NCBI RefSeq assembly: GCF_022568775.1
Contig: NZ_JAKZHW010000001.1
Coordinates: forward strand, 1,364,001 to 1,428,000
Direction of reading: 5' to 3'
Origin: Sphingomonas telluris
GTDB taxonomy: Bacteria; Pseudomonadota; Alphaproteobacteria; Sphingomonadales; Sphingomonadaceae
Length of the DNA stretch: 64,000 nt
In this document: one piece after another, positions 1-8,696 of the stretch
Position numbering within the stretch: the stretch's first letter is position 1
How the letters are laid out: each line of letters begins with the position of its first letter
Made by a program: the position numbers and the translations under genes
The notes under the pieces: generated by a model
The model's database searches: none
The model's input: only the letters and a program-made list of their open reading frames with translations
What the model was told of the DNA's origin: nothing

Positions 1-404
1 CGTCCGCGCAGACCAAGGCGATGAAGAAGGTCGCCGGCTCGATCAAGCTGGAGCTCGCGCAATACCGCGAGATGGCCGCCTTCGCTCAGTTCGGTTCGGA
101 CCTCGACGCCGCCACGCAGAGGCTTCTGGCCCGCGGCGCCCGCCTGACCGAGCTGCTGAAGCAGCCGCAGTACAGTCCGATGCCGGTCGAAGAGCAGGTC
201 GCCTCGATCTTCGCCGGTACGCAAGGCTTCCTCGACAGCGTGGAGGTTCGTGACGTGGTTCGTTACGAAGCGGCGATGCTGACCTTCCTGCGCAATGAAC
301 ACGGCGAAATCCTCAAGAGCATCCGCGACAGCAAGGCGCTCGACGACGACACGGCCGGCAAGCTCAAGGAAGCGCTGACCGAGTTCGGGAAGACGTTCGC
401 ATAA
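1..404 (+). CDS. atpA: F1 ATP synthase alpha subunit, C-terminal part (gene enters from left edge)
   Basis: The frame is open from the first base, and the visible 134 residues match the C-terminal helical domain of the F1 alpha subunit. Recognisable stretches are [24 protein letters not shown] and the family ending LTEFGKTF. Alpha subunits alternate with beta in the catalytic hexamer of the membrane-bound ATP synthase; the nucleotide-binding part lies outside the window. The stop codon is one base before the atpG start, so the two are almost certainly co-transcribed. The order alpha-gamma-beta-epsilon is the standard alphaproteobacterial one. Confidence 0.97.
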   Translation, partial: SAQTKAMKKVAGSIKLELAQYREMAAFAQFGSDLDAATQRLLARGARLTELLKQPQYSPMPVEEQVASIFAGTQGFLDSVEVRDVVRYEAAMLTFLRNEHGEILKSIRDSKALDDDTAGKLKEALTEFGKTFA

Positions 405-405
405 C

Positions 406-1293
406 ATGGCGAGCCTTAAGGCCCTCAAGATCCGCATCGGCTCGGTGAAGTCGACGCAGAAGATCACCAAGGCGATGAAGATGGTCGCCGCCGCCAAGCT
501 GCGCCGTGCGCAGCAGGGTGCGGAATCGGGCCGTCCCTACTCTGCCCGCATGGGCAGCGTCGTGTCTTCGCTCGCTGCAAAGGTCGCCCGTAACCCGGAG
601 AGCCCGGCTCTCCTGGCCGGCACGGGCAAGGACGACACGCACCTGATCGTCGTGGTGACGAGCGACCGCGGTCTCGCGGGCGCGTTCAACACGAACATCC
701 TGCGCGCCGTCCGCGTGAAGGCGCAGCAGTTGGTGGCTGAGGGCAAGACCGTCCTGTTCTACATCGTCGGCCGCAAGGGCCGTCCGCTGATCCAGCGCAT
801 CGCCCCGAAGGCGATCGTCGGCCAGTACGACACGACCGCGATGAAGACGCCGAGCTACGCCGACGCGCAGGCGATCGCTCAGGACCTTATCGATCGGTAC
901 ACGACCGACAAGATCGACGTCGTGCACCTGGCGTTCGCGAATTTCCGTTCGACGCTGCTCCAGGAGCCGGCGGTCGAGCAGATCATCCCGGTGCCGCAGG
1001 TCGAAACCTCCGAGGCGGGCAATGCGCCGGCTTCGCTCGCAGCGGTCGAGTATGAGCCGGACGAGGAAGAGATCCTCGCCGACCTCCTGCCGCGGAACAT
1101 CGCGATCCAGATTTTCCACGCTTTGCTGGAAAACAATGCGGGCTTCTACGGCTCGCAAATGACCGCGATGGACAATGCGACCCGCAATGCCGGCGACATG
1201 ATCAACCGGCTGTCGATTCAGTATAATCGCCAGCGCCAGGCCGCGATCACCACCGAACTCGTTGAAATCATCTCCGGCGCTGAAGCGCTGTAA
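406..1293 (+). CDS. atpG: F1 ATP synthase gamma subunit
   Basis: This 295-residue protein is the central rotor shaft of F1 that couples proton flow to catalysis. The N-terminus has the family signature (a basic helix with STQKITKAMKMVAAAKLRRAQ-type sequence, residues about 15-35). The C-terminal helix contains the conserved ATRNAGDMI and the TELVEI-SGAEAL ending. Length is normal for the family. It starts one base after atpA and is followed by atpD after 27 bases. No abnormalities were seen. Confidence 0.98.
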   Translation: MASLKALKIRIGSVKSTQKITKAMKMVAAAKLRRAQQGAESGRPYSARMGSVVSSLAAKVARNPESPALLAGTGKDDTHLIVVVTSDRGLAGAFNTNILRAVRVKAQQLVAEGKTVLFYIVGRKGRPLIQRIAPKAIVGQYDTTAMKTPSYADAQAIAQDLIDRYTTDKIDVVHLAFANFRSTLLQEPAVEQIIPVPQVETSEAGNAPASLAAVEYEPDEEEILADLLPRNIAIQIFHALLENNAGFYGSQMTAMDNATRNAGDMINRLSIQYNRQRQAAITTELVEIISGAEAL

Positions 1294-2850
<1,557 letters not shown>

Positions 2851-2856
2851 GCGGAA

Positions 2857-3042
2857 TTGGCCGACCGGCTTCGCCTTGAGGACTGCGTCAACGACGTCTG
2901 TCCCTGGTCGGGGGAGCCGGTCAGCGCCGACAGCCTGACGCTCTACAAGGGCGAGGTCGTCGGCTTCTGCAATACGGGCTGCCGCGACAAGTTCGAAGCA
3001 GCCGCAAGCGCGTTCGACGCGGCGATTGAAGGTAAGAAGTAA
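2857..3042 (+). CDS. Small YHS-like cysteine protein inside the atp operon
   Basis: A 61-residue ORF lies between atpD and atpC, with a TTG start and a stop that overlaps the atpC ATG by one base. The sequence CPWSG-PV...[17 protein letters not shown] resembles the YHS/TRASH fold, in which paired cysteines bind metal or support a small domain. Four cysteines are visible (residues 10, 15, 38 and 42). Position and overlap indicate co-translation with ATP synthase. A role in assembly or metal handling is only inference. The start codon is uncertain because no strong ribosome binding site precedes it. Confidence 0.75.
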   Translation: MADRLRLEDCVNDVCPWSGEPVSADSLTLYKGEVVGFCNTGCRDKFEAAASAFDAAIEGKK

Positions 3043-3302
3043 TGGCCGATCTCAGGTTCGAGCTCGTCACCCCCGACCGCCTGGTCATGGCCGATGACGT
3101 CTACATGGTCGTCGTCCCCGGCACCGAGGGCGAGTCCGGCATCCTGGCCGGCCACGCGCCGTACATGACGACGCTTCGCGACGGCGACATCGCCGTTTAC
3201 CGCACCCAGGGCGCCCAGCCGGAGCGCATTCCCGTGACCGGCGGTTTCGCGGAAGTCAGTGAGCGCGGCCTGACCGTGCTGGCGGAGAGCGCGGGGGCCT
3301 AA
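3042..3302 (+). CDS. atpC: F1 ATP synthase epsilon subunit, short form
   Basis: This 86-residue protein matches the N-terminal beta-sandwich of the epsilon subunit ([38 protein letters not shown]). Enteric epsilon is about 135 residues and carries a C-terminal helical hairpin that can insert into F1 and inhibit ATP hydrolysis; that hairpin is absent here. In alphaproteobacteria inhibition is often done by a separate zeta protein, which fits a short epsilon. The ATG overlaps the stop of the preceding small gene, so translation is coupled. Confidence 0.96.
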   Translation: MADLRFELVTPDRLVMADDVYMVVVPGTEGESGILAGHAPYMTTLRDGDIAVYRTQGAQPERIPVTGGFAEVSERGLTVLAESAGA

Positions 3303-3308
3303 TCGCCC

Positions 3309-3330
3309 GTTCCGGCTTCGTTGCCGGAAC
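3309..3330 (+). terminator. Stem-loop downstream of the atp operon
   Basis: A perfect 8-bp stem (GTTCCGGC / GCCGGAAC) closes a 6-base loop seven bases after the atpC stop. There is no T-run after it, so it may stabilise the 3' end or work with Rho rather than act as a full intrinsic terminator. The rest of the 196-base gap to cpaF shows no gene. Confidence 0.55.
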
Positions 3331-3498
3331 TCACAGAAACCGGAAGCTGGCTCCGCGCGGATAATTCCGTCGCAATCAACCGGATGCGCCCGGAGCCGCG
3401 TGAACCGCGGAAAACTAAACGCAGTTAGCTTTTTCTAAAAGTTTGGCTCCTATTCACCATTCCTGACTTTCGGCGGAATCGCAGGAAACGGGAACGGA

Positions 3499-5043
3499 AT
3501 GAACGCATTCGGCAAGCGCGGCAATCTGAGCAGCGGCGGCGGTGGCCGCCCGAGCTTCGGCGTCGCAAAACCGATGAAGGGTGGCTCCGGTGGGGGGTCT
3601 TCCTCCTCCACCGCCCCCGCACCTGAAGGCGGAGAACAGTTTCCGCCGGTCGCCGATCTGACGTCCGACGTGGACGGCGGCGGCTACCCGGAGGCGCAAG
3701 AGGTTCAGTCGGCGGCGATGGATCGCCTCAACAGCCGCCAGAACGCCAGCGGCGAGGCCGCCAGCAGCAAGACCGAGGGCTTCGAGGCTGCGGTCCACCG
3801 CATCAAGGAGCAGGTCCTCCCTCGCCTTCTGGAGCGCGTGGACCCGGAAGCCGCGGCGACGCTCAACAAGGACGAGCTCGCCGAAGAATTCCGCCCGATC
3901 ATCAGCGAGGTTCTCGCCGAGCTGAAGATCACCCTCAACCGCCGCGAGCAGTTCGCTCTCGAGAAGGTTCTCGTCGACGAGCTTCTGGGCCTCGGGCCGC
4001 TCGAGGAGCTGCTCGCCGACCCAGCCGTCAGCGACATCATGGTCAATGGGCCGGACCAGACCTTCATCGAGCGCAAGGGCAAGCTTGAGATCGCGCAGAT
4101 CCAGTTCCGCGACGAAGAGCACCTCTTCCAGATCGCGCAGCGCATCGTGAACAAGGTTGGGCGCCGCGTCGACCAGACGACGCCGCTCGCCGACGCCCGT
4201 CTCCAAGACGGCAGCCGCGTCAACGTCATCATCCCGCCGTTGTCGCTTCGCGGCACGGCCATCTCCATTCGTAAGTTCTCCGAGAAGCCGATCACGCTCG
4301 ACATGATGAAGGGCTTCGGCTCCATGTCGGAGAAGATGGCGACAGTGCTAAAGATCGCCGGCGCATCGCGCATGAACGTGATCATCTCCGGCGGTACCGG
4401 CTCCGGTAAGACGACCATGCTCAACGCCTTGTCGAAGATGATCGACCCGGGCGAGCGCGTGATCACGATCGAGGACGCGGCCGAGCTTCGTCTGCAGCAG
4501 CCGCACTGGCTGCCGCTCGAAACCCGCCCGCCGAATCTCGAGGGCCAGGGCGCGATCACCATCCGCGACCTCGTCATCAACGCCCTGCGTATGCGTCCTG
4601 ACCGCATCATCCTCGGCGAAATTCGCGGCCAGGAGTGTTTCGACCTCCTGGCGGCCATGAATACGGGTCACGACGGTTCGATGGCCACGCTCCACTCCAA
4701 CAGCCCGCGCGAATGCCTGGCTCGTATGGAAAACATGGTCATGATGGGCGACATCAAGATCCCGAAGGAGGCGATTAGCCGCCAGATCGCGGACTCGGTC
4801 GACATCATCGTCCAGGTGAAGCGTCTCCGCGACGGTTCACGCCGCACGACGAACGTTACCGAAGTGATCGGCATGGAAGGCGAAGTGATCGTCACACAGG
4901 AGCTGTTCAAGTTCGAGTATCTGGACGAGACGCCCGATGGAAAGATCATCGGCGAGTACCGCTCCATGGGCCTGCGTCCCTACACGCTCGAAAAGGCCAA
5001 GCAGTTCGGCTTCGACCAGCCGTACCTCGAAGCCTGCCTCTAA
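3499..5043 (+). CDS. cpaF: CpaF-family secretion/pilus ATPase (orphan)
   Basis: A 514-residue type II/IV secretion-superfamily ATPase of the CpaF/TadA group, which powers Flp/Tad pilus assembly at the inner membrane. The Walker A motif GGTGSGKT is at residues 298-305. It is followed by the Asp-box region EDAAELRL, a Walker B in RPDRIILGEIRG and the His-box segment NTGHDGSMATLHSNS. The first 90 residues are Gly/Ser/Pro-rich and probably disordered. No other cpa/tad genes lie nearby; in sphingomonads the rest of the locus is often elsewhere. The C-terminus overlaps the opposing GNAT ORF by about 98 bases. Confidence 0.93.
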   Translation: MNAFGKRGNLSSGGGGRPSFGVAKPMKGGSGGGSSSSTAPAPEGGEQFPPVADLTSDVDGGGYPEAQEVQSAAMDRLNSRQNASGEAASSKTEGFEAAVHRIKEQVLPRLLERVDPEAAATLNKDELAEEFRPIISEVLAELKITLNRREQFALEKVLVDELLGLGPLEELLADPAVSDIMVNGPDQTFIERKGKLEIAQIQFRDEEHLFQIAQRIVNKVGRRVDQTTPLADARLQDGSRVNVIIPPLSLRGTAISIRKFSEKPITLDMMKGFGSMSEKMATVLKIAGASRMNVIISGGTGSGKTTMLNALSKMIDPGERVITIEDAAELRLQQPHWLPLETRPPNLEGQGAITIRDLVINALRMRPDRIILGEIRGQECFDLLAAMNTGHDGSMATLHSNSPRECLARMENMVMMGDIKIPKEAISRQIADSVDIIVQVKRLRDGSRRTTNVTEVIGMEGEVIVTQELFKFEYLDETPDGKIIGEYRSMGLRPYTLEKAKQFGFDQPYLEACL

Positions 5044-5587
5044 GCCGCTCGGCGGCACTTTGGGGGCGGGCCAAGCGCAATTCGGACCGAGCGTCAGGAT
5101 TTGAAAACTCCCACCGCCAAGCCTCGTCCAAGCCCTCGCCCACTTGATGAAAGCCGATCCGTTCGAGGATTCGTGTCGACGCGTCTTGCTCCGGCCGGGT
5201 GAAGCCGATGACGCGCAGACAGGGGTCGGCCTTGCGAGCGATCTCGAGCAATTGTTCGGCCATCGCAGTAGCGATCCCGCGACCTTCGAACTCAGGAAAC
5301 GTGTGGTAGGCAATTTCAACGGCACCCGCCGCTGGAGGGCCGACAAAGGCCGCTGTTCCTACAACGCGATAGGAGTCGTCACGGCAAAAATATCCTAGCC
5401 AGGGTGAGACGCTCCGCCGCTTGCGATAAAGTTCGCTGGTTGAACGTGCGAGATCGCGCACGCACTCGTGTATGTCCGAGAAGTTGGGCGCGTCCTCAAG
5501 GGTGCTCAAGTCGCCGTCGGACAGACATTTCGCCGTTGCCGGATCCAACGCGTGAAGGCGAAATCCCCGCATCGTAACCGGCTCCAT
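4946..5587 (-). CDS. GNAT-family N-acetyltransferase
   Basis: A 213-residue ORF with a GNAT fold. The beta4-alpha3 acetyl-CoA loop is visible as EFEGRGIATAMAEQLL, and later RPEQDASTRILERIGF-QVG is the usual GNAT ending, as in RimJ/RimL-like enzymes. The substrate cannot be told. After about residue 170 the sequence becomes Arg-rich and lies antisense to the end of cpaF. That tail looks like read-through from a lost stop rather than part of the domain, so the functional protein may end earlier in evolutionary terms. It is convergent with cpaF. Confidence 0.75.
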   Translation of the reverse strand: MEPVTMRGFRLHALDPATAKCLSDGDLSTLEDAPNFSDIHECVRDLARSTSELYRKRRSVSPWLGYFCRDDSYRVVGTAAFVGPPAAGAVEIAYHTFPEFEGRGIATAMAEQLLEIARKADPCLRVIGFTRPEQDASTRILERIGFHQVGEGLDEAWRWEFSNPDARSELRLARPQSAAERLRGRLRGTAGRSRTAWPFRACRDAGPWSGTRR

Positions 5588-5602
5588 GCCTGGCGCCCAT
5601 GA

Positions 5603-5833
5603 ACACGACCGTCGGACCGGTTAAGCGCATCGACGGCGCTCGGCAATCTGCTTGCCACCAAACCTCCGGTTACCTACGCATTCGCCGTGCTGCTGGAGCA
5701 AATCCTTCCCGACTGCGCGCTTCATTCACTCGACGTGCGGCGCGATTCACGGGGAGCATTGCTCGCGCTGGAGGCGGAGCGGAACGTCCCCTTCAAGATC
5801 GAGCGGGTTTCAGTGCCCTTGAAGCCACGGTGA
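5603..5833 (+). pseudogene. Possible remnant of an unidentified plus-strand gene
   Basis: A 76-codon open frame ending in TGA at 5831-5833, without an ATG near its beginning. It has strongly G/C-biased third positions (for example LLATKPPVTYAFAVLLEQ and RGALLALEAE) and looks more protein-like than the overlapping minus frame. It lies exactly where the glycosyltransferase on the other strand loses its family sequence, which suggests that a fragment of another gene was joined here. I do not recognise the family. It could also be a chance frame. Confidence 0.3.
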
Positions 5834-6564
5834 TTAGGCGTGTGAAGCACCCGCACCGGGCCCGTCCTGCCGTCGTGAGCGGAATAGCGCGGCTTGGCAG
5901 TCCAAGCATCCGTGTCGACAACGAAGAACTGGTTCAAGGTAACGTCCCAGCGCCCGAGCCCGTCGATCATCATGCCGGCGACAACTGCATCGGCACGCCT
6001 GCTCCAGTGATCCACCCGCTTCGTCGTTCGGCCCTCCCGAAGAGCGAGGTCCGGATAAGATGCGAGGAGTCCGTAGCGCAGCGAAGTGTCGACAATGCGC
6101 GAGTAGATGTAGAAGTCCCCTCCGAAAGGCATGACCACGACCCTGACTCCCGCACGGCGGAACAGCCAGGATTCGAGCCGCCAGCACAACGTGGCATCGA
6201 GCGCAAACCCAAGAAACGAAATGTGCACCACTCGGGCGTTTCGAAGTACCCAGCAGAGCGCGATGCAGCCTCCCAATCCAAACCGAGCCTTGGCGGGTAG
6301 GAACGCGGGAGCAAAATCCTCGAAATAAAGATCGAAGTCTGACCGTTCGTTAATCGGGAAATGATTTTGCATGACCGTGACGCTCGCGTACCCGGCCTGT
6401 TGCATCGCTTTCGACCAATACTTGTTCGAGATGAGCGGCATGCTGCCCCACACCAAGCTCTTGCGCTTCCTGGAAGGCACCAGCGCAGCAAGGAAGAACA
6501 GGGGCAGGAAGGCAATGACTGCCAAATTCCACAATATTGCCTTCCCGAGCGGTAACCTGCTCAT
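5722..6564 (-). pseudogene. Truncated glycosyltransferase (GT4/GT-B type)
   Basis: The minus-strand ATG at 6564 opens a 280-residue frame with a membrane-associated N-terminal helix (ILWNLAVIAFLPLFFLAALVP). The body resembles polysaccharide glycosyltransferases, including MPFGGDFYIYS and, near residue 250, HTPNHRGFKGTE. That last motif normally begins the C-terminal nucleotide-sugar-binding domain, but about 25 low-complexity residues later the frame stops. The donor-binding half is therefore missing, and the gene is probably non-functional. An unrelated plus-strand frame begins at the same junction. It is not part of the later glycan cluster. Confidence 0.65.
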
Positions 6565-6671
6565 TTTCCGAGCACCGCCGCATTCGAGCGCATGGCCATG
6601 TTTCGAAGCCCCTTCATTCGCCAGCCTGGAGCTCCGCCATGATCCCATCGCTCGCAGCCAAGCAACATATG

Positions 6672-7454
6672 TTAAATTTTCGCGGCGAAAGGCGTGAAAT
6701 CCGTGCGTTCGTCGAACACGTCGACTCCTTCGCGGCGCTTGAGGAAGCCGACCACGGCGTAAGTGACCGGCGTCAGGATGACTTCCCAGCTGACCTTCAG
6801 CACCCATTGGGTCAGCAGGACCTTGATCACCAGGTCGTTGGTCCATCCGGTCGCGCCCCAGAAGGCTAGCGGGTAGAAGATGAGGCTGTCGACGCCCTGC
6901 CCGACTAGCGTGCTGCCGATGGTCCGCATCCAGAGATATTTGCCTTCGGTCCAGACCTTCATCTTGGCGAGGACCAGGCTGTTGGCGAACTCACCCGCCC
7001 AGAACGCCAGGATCGAAGCGAAGACGATGCGCGGCACCTGGCCGAACACCTGCTCATAGGCCGCTTGTCCCGTCCAATCCTTGGCCGGCGGCAAGGCAAC
7101 GACGACCATCGCCATGAACGCCATGAACAGTAGCGCCGCCGTCCCCGCCCAGATGCACCGGCGCGCGCGGGCGTAGCCGTAGACCTCAGTCAGGACGTCG
7201 CCGATGACGTAGGAGATGGGGAAGAAAAGAATGCCCGCGCCGAATGGCCAATCGCCGATGACGGGCAAGCGGATGACTGCAACCTTCCCCGCCCCCAGCA
7301 CATTCGAAAGCAGGAGGATGGTGACGAATGCCGCCATCACGAAGTCGAAATAACGCAGGCGGCGGTCGTGCAGCGCCCCTGCCTCGATCTTGACCGGATC
7401 CTGCTCGCTGTCCCCCACAGTGTTTTTAGAGCGCGTTGACGGTCCGGGAGGCAA
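6672..7454 (-). CDS. VUT-family transporter (queuosine precursor transporter, YhhQ-like)
   Basis: A polytopic membrane protein of 260 residues with six to seven hydrophobic segments. It carries the VUT/YhhQ hallmarks ISYVIGDVLTEVYGYARARR, FASILAFWAGEFANSLVLAKMK and RTIGSTLVGQGVDSLIFYPLAF. YhhQ of E. coli takes up the queuosine precursors preQ0/preQ1 used for tRNA modification; transfer of that role here is by family. The first 30 residues are hydrophilic, so a downstream start (for example the GTG at 7418) is possible. A tRNA gene lies just upstream on the opposite strand. Confidence 0.85.
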   Translation of the reverse strand: MPPGPSTRSKNTVGDSEQDPVKIEAGALHDRRLRYFDFVMAAFVTILLLSNVLGAGKVAVIRLPVIGDWPFGAGILFFPISYVIGDVLTEVYGYARARRCIWAGTAALLFMAFMAMVVVALPPAKDWTGQAAYEQVFGQVPRIVFASILAFWAGEFANSLVLAKMKVWTEGKYLWMRTIGSTLVGQGVDSLIFYPLAFWGATGWTNDLVIKVLLTQWVLKVSWEVILTPVTYAVVGFLKRREGVDVFDERTDFTPFAAKI

Positions 7455-7478
7455 GACCTAATTCGGAGGCGCTGCCGA

Positions 7479-7552
7479 GCGGGTATGATGTAATGGTAGC
7501 CTGTCAGCTTCCCAAGCTGAACGCACGGGTTCGATTCCCGTTACCCGCTCCA
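7479..7552 (+). tRNA. tRNA-Gly (anticodon CCC)
   Basis: A complete 74-nt cloverleaf. The acceptor stem GCGGGTA pairs with TACCCGC, followed by a T discriminator and an encoded CCA. The D-arm contains the TGGTAG motif. The anticodon stem TCAGC/GCTGA encloses the loop TTCCCAA, giving anticodon CCC, and the T-arm contains GGTTCGATTCC. Confidence 0.96.
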
Positions 7553-7556
7553 AGGC

Positions 7557-7579
7557 TCGACATGCCGGGGGCATGTCGA
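7557..7579 (+). terminator. Stem-loop after tRNA-Gly
   Basis: A perfect 10-bp inverted repeat (TCGACATGCC / GGCATGTCGA) with a 3-base loop starts 5 bases after the tRNA CCA. Only a short TTT follows a few bases later, so it is a likely but weak intrinsic terminator. Confidence 0.6.
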
Positions 7580-7674
7580 AGCTTTGGAGCGCACGCCGAA
7601 GGCGGGGCGACCGTCACCAACATTGGCCGAAACCTCGCCCCATGGCATAAGCGCCGTCGGGGAGGACGCCACCG

Positions 7675-8505
7675 ATGCTCCATATCCTGCTGCTCGCGGC
7701 CGCGATTCAGGCGGCCGAGCCCGAACAAGAGCAAGAAGGGGAAACCGGCGCGTCTCCCTGGCAAGCCGAGATCTACAGCAACTTTACGGGCTGGACGCCC
7801 GAGGAGCTTGCCGAGCGCGACCCATGGGACCTCGCGCACCGCTGCGGCGGCTCGCTGATCGCCAACGGCTGGGTCCTGACTGCCGCGCACTGCATCGACC
7901 AGGCGAAGGTCGACAAGGGCTATCGGGTACGGCTCGGCGCCGACTATCTCGACAATGACGAGGGCGTGACCTTTCGTATCGACCGGATGGTGCGCCATGC
8001 CGACTGGAACAAGGCCGAGCATCTCTACGACATCGCCCTGATCCACTACGTCGCCGACAAGGATACGCATGTCGGCAGCGCGGGGCCGATCGCGCCCATC
8101 CCCCTCTACGAGGGTCCGCCGCTCGAAGCCGGCGTGGACGTCTATGCTTCGGGCTGGGGCCAAGCCGAGGAAGGCAAGGACAAGGGCTTCCAGGCGGAGC
8201 TCACCGCCGTCGACCTCAGGACGGTCGATTGCGCGGACTACCCACAATACGAGGGCAAGACGCGCGAGTATCAGATGTGCGCAACCGGCCGCACGCCCGG
8301 CGACGACGCCGATACCTGCACCGGCGACAGCGGCGGACCGCTCGTGCTCGACGATCCGCAAGTGCTAGTCGGCGTCGTGAACTGGGGCATCGGCTGCTAT
8401 CGCGCGGATAGCGCCGGCGTTTATCTCCGGATCGACAACGAGCATTTCCGCGACTGGATCGCCCGCGCAATGGCGGCCGCTCCAACCGTCAACGAATTGC
8501 GTTAG
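7675..8505 (+). CDS. Secreted trypsin-like serine protease (S1 family)
   Basis: A 276-residue protein with a short hydrophobic signal peptide (residues 1-14, MLHILLLAAAIQAA) and a chymotrypsin-fold domain. The catalytic triad is complete: His72 in LTAAHC, Asp119 in YDIALIH and Ser219 in TGDSGGP. Cysteines around CGGSLI and TAAHC could form the usual disulfides. No transmembrane anchor follows, so export to the periplasm or outside is expected. The substrate is unknown. Its stop overlaps that of the small minus-strand ORF encoding GSGDDR repeats. Confidence 0.92.
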   Translation: MLHILLLAAAIQAAEPEQEQEGETGASPWQAEIYSNFTGWTPEELAERDPWDLAHRCGGSLIANGWVLTAAHCIDQAKVDKGYRVRLGADYLDNDEGVTFRIDRMVRHADWNKAEHLYDIALIHYVADKDTHVGSAGPIAPIPLYEGPPLEAGVDVYASGWGQAEEGKDKGFQAELTAVDLRTVDCADYPQYEGKTREYQMCATGRTPGDDADTCTGDSGGPLVLDDPQVLVGVVNWGIGCYRADSAGVYLRIDNEHFRDWIARAMAAAPTVNELR

Positions 8506-8633
8506 CGGTCATCCCCGCTTCCGCGATCGTCGCCGCTGCCCCGATCGTCACCGCTGCCACGGTCGTCCCCGCTGCCGCGATCTTCTTCTTCGTCTCTTGG
8601 GCCGCGCTGTTGAATGTCTTCGAGCATCATCAT
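8502..8633 (-). CDS. Small repeat protein: four GSGDDR hexapeptides
   Basis: A 43-residue ORF with a strong ribosome binding site (GAGGAG eight or nine bases before the ATG at 8633). After an N-terminal MMMLEDIQQR segment and an acidic stretch (DEEED), residues 20-43 are exactly four copies of GSGDDR. It is convergent with, and overlaps, the protease stop codon. The DNA repeats differ mostly at third codon positions (CGC/CGT/CGG, GAT/GAC, AGC/AGT), as expected if the peptide is conserved. I know no family for it. The composition suggests a disordered, hydrophilic, possibly cation-binding peptide. Confidence 0.6.
   Translation of the reverse strand: MMMLEDIQQRGPRDEEEDRGSGDDRGSGDDRGSGDDRGSGDDR
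8505..8576 (-). repeat. 4 x 18-bp tandem repeat within the small ORF
   Basis: Four imperfect 18-bp units, each encoding GSGDDR on the minus strand. The units are close-packed with no spacers, so this is a coding minisatellite rather than a CRISPR. Confidence 0.8.
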
Positions 8634-8696
8634 GACCGCTCTCCTCACGAAGCGGCGCGTGGTGTCTCACGATTCACGCTTTTCCGATAGTCCTCG

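Noticed and set aside
7504-8361. 285-residue minus-strand frame over the protease
   Set aside because: Shadow frame that also runs through the tRNA region; the trypsin-like protein with a complete catalytic triad is on the plus strand.
8505-8576. Possible CRISPR-like array
   Set aside because: The 18-bp units are contiguous without spacers and encode GSGDDR in one frame with a good ribosome binding site.
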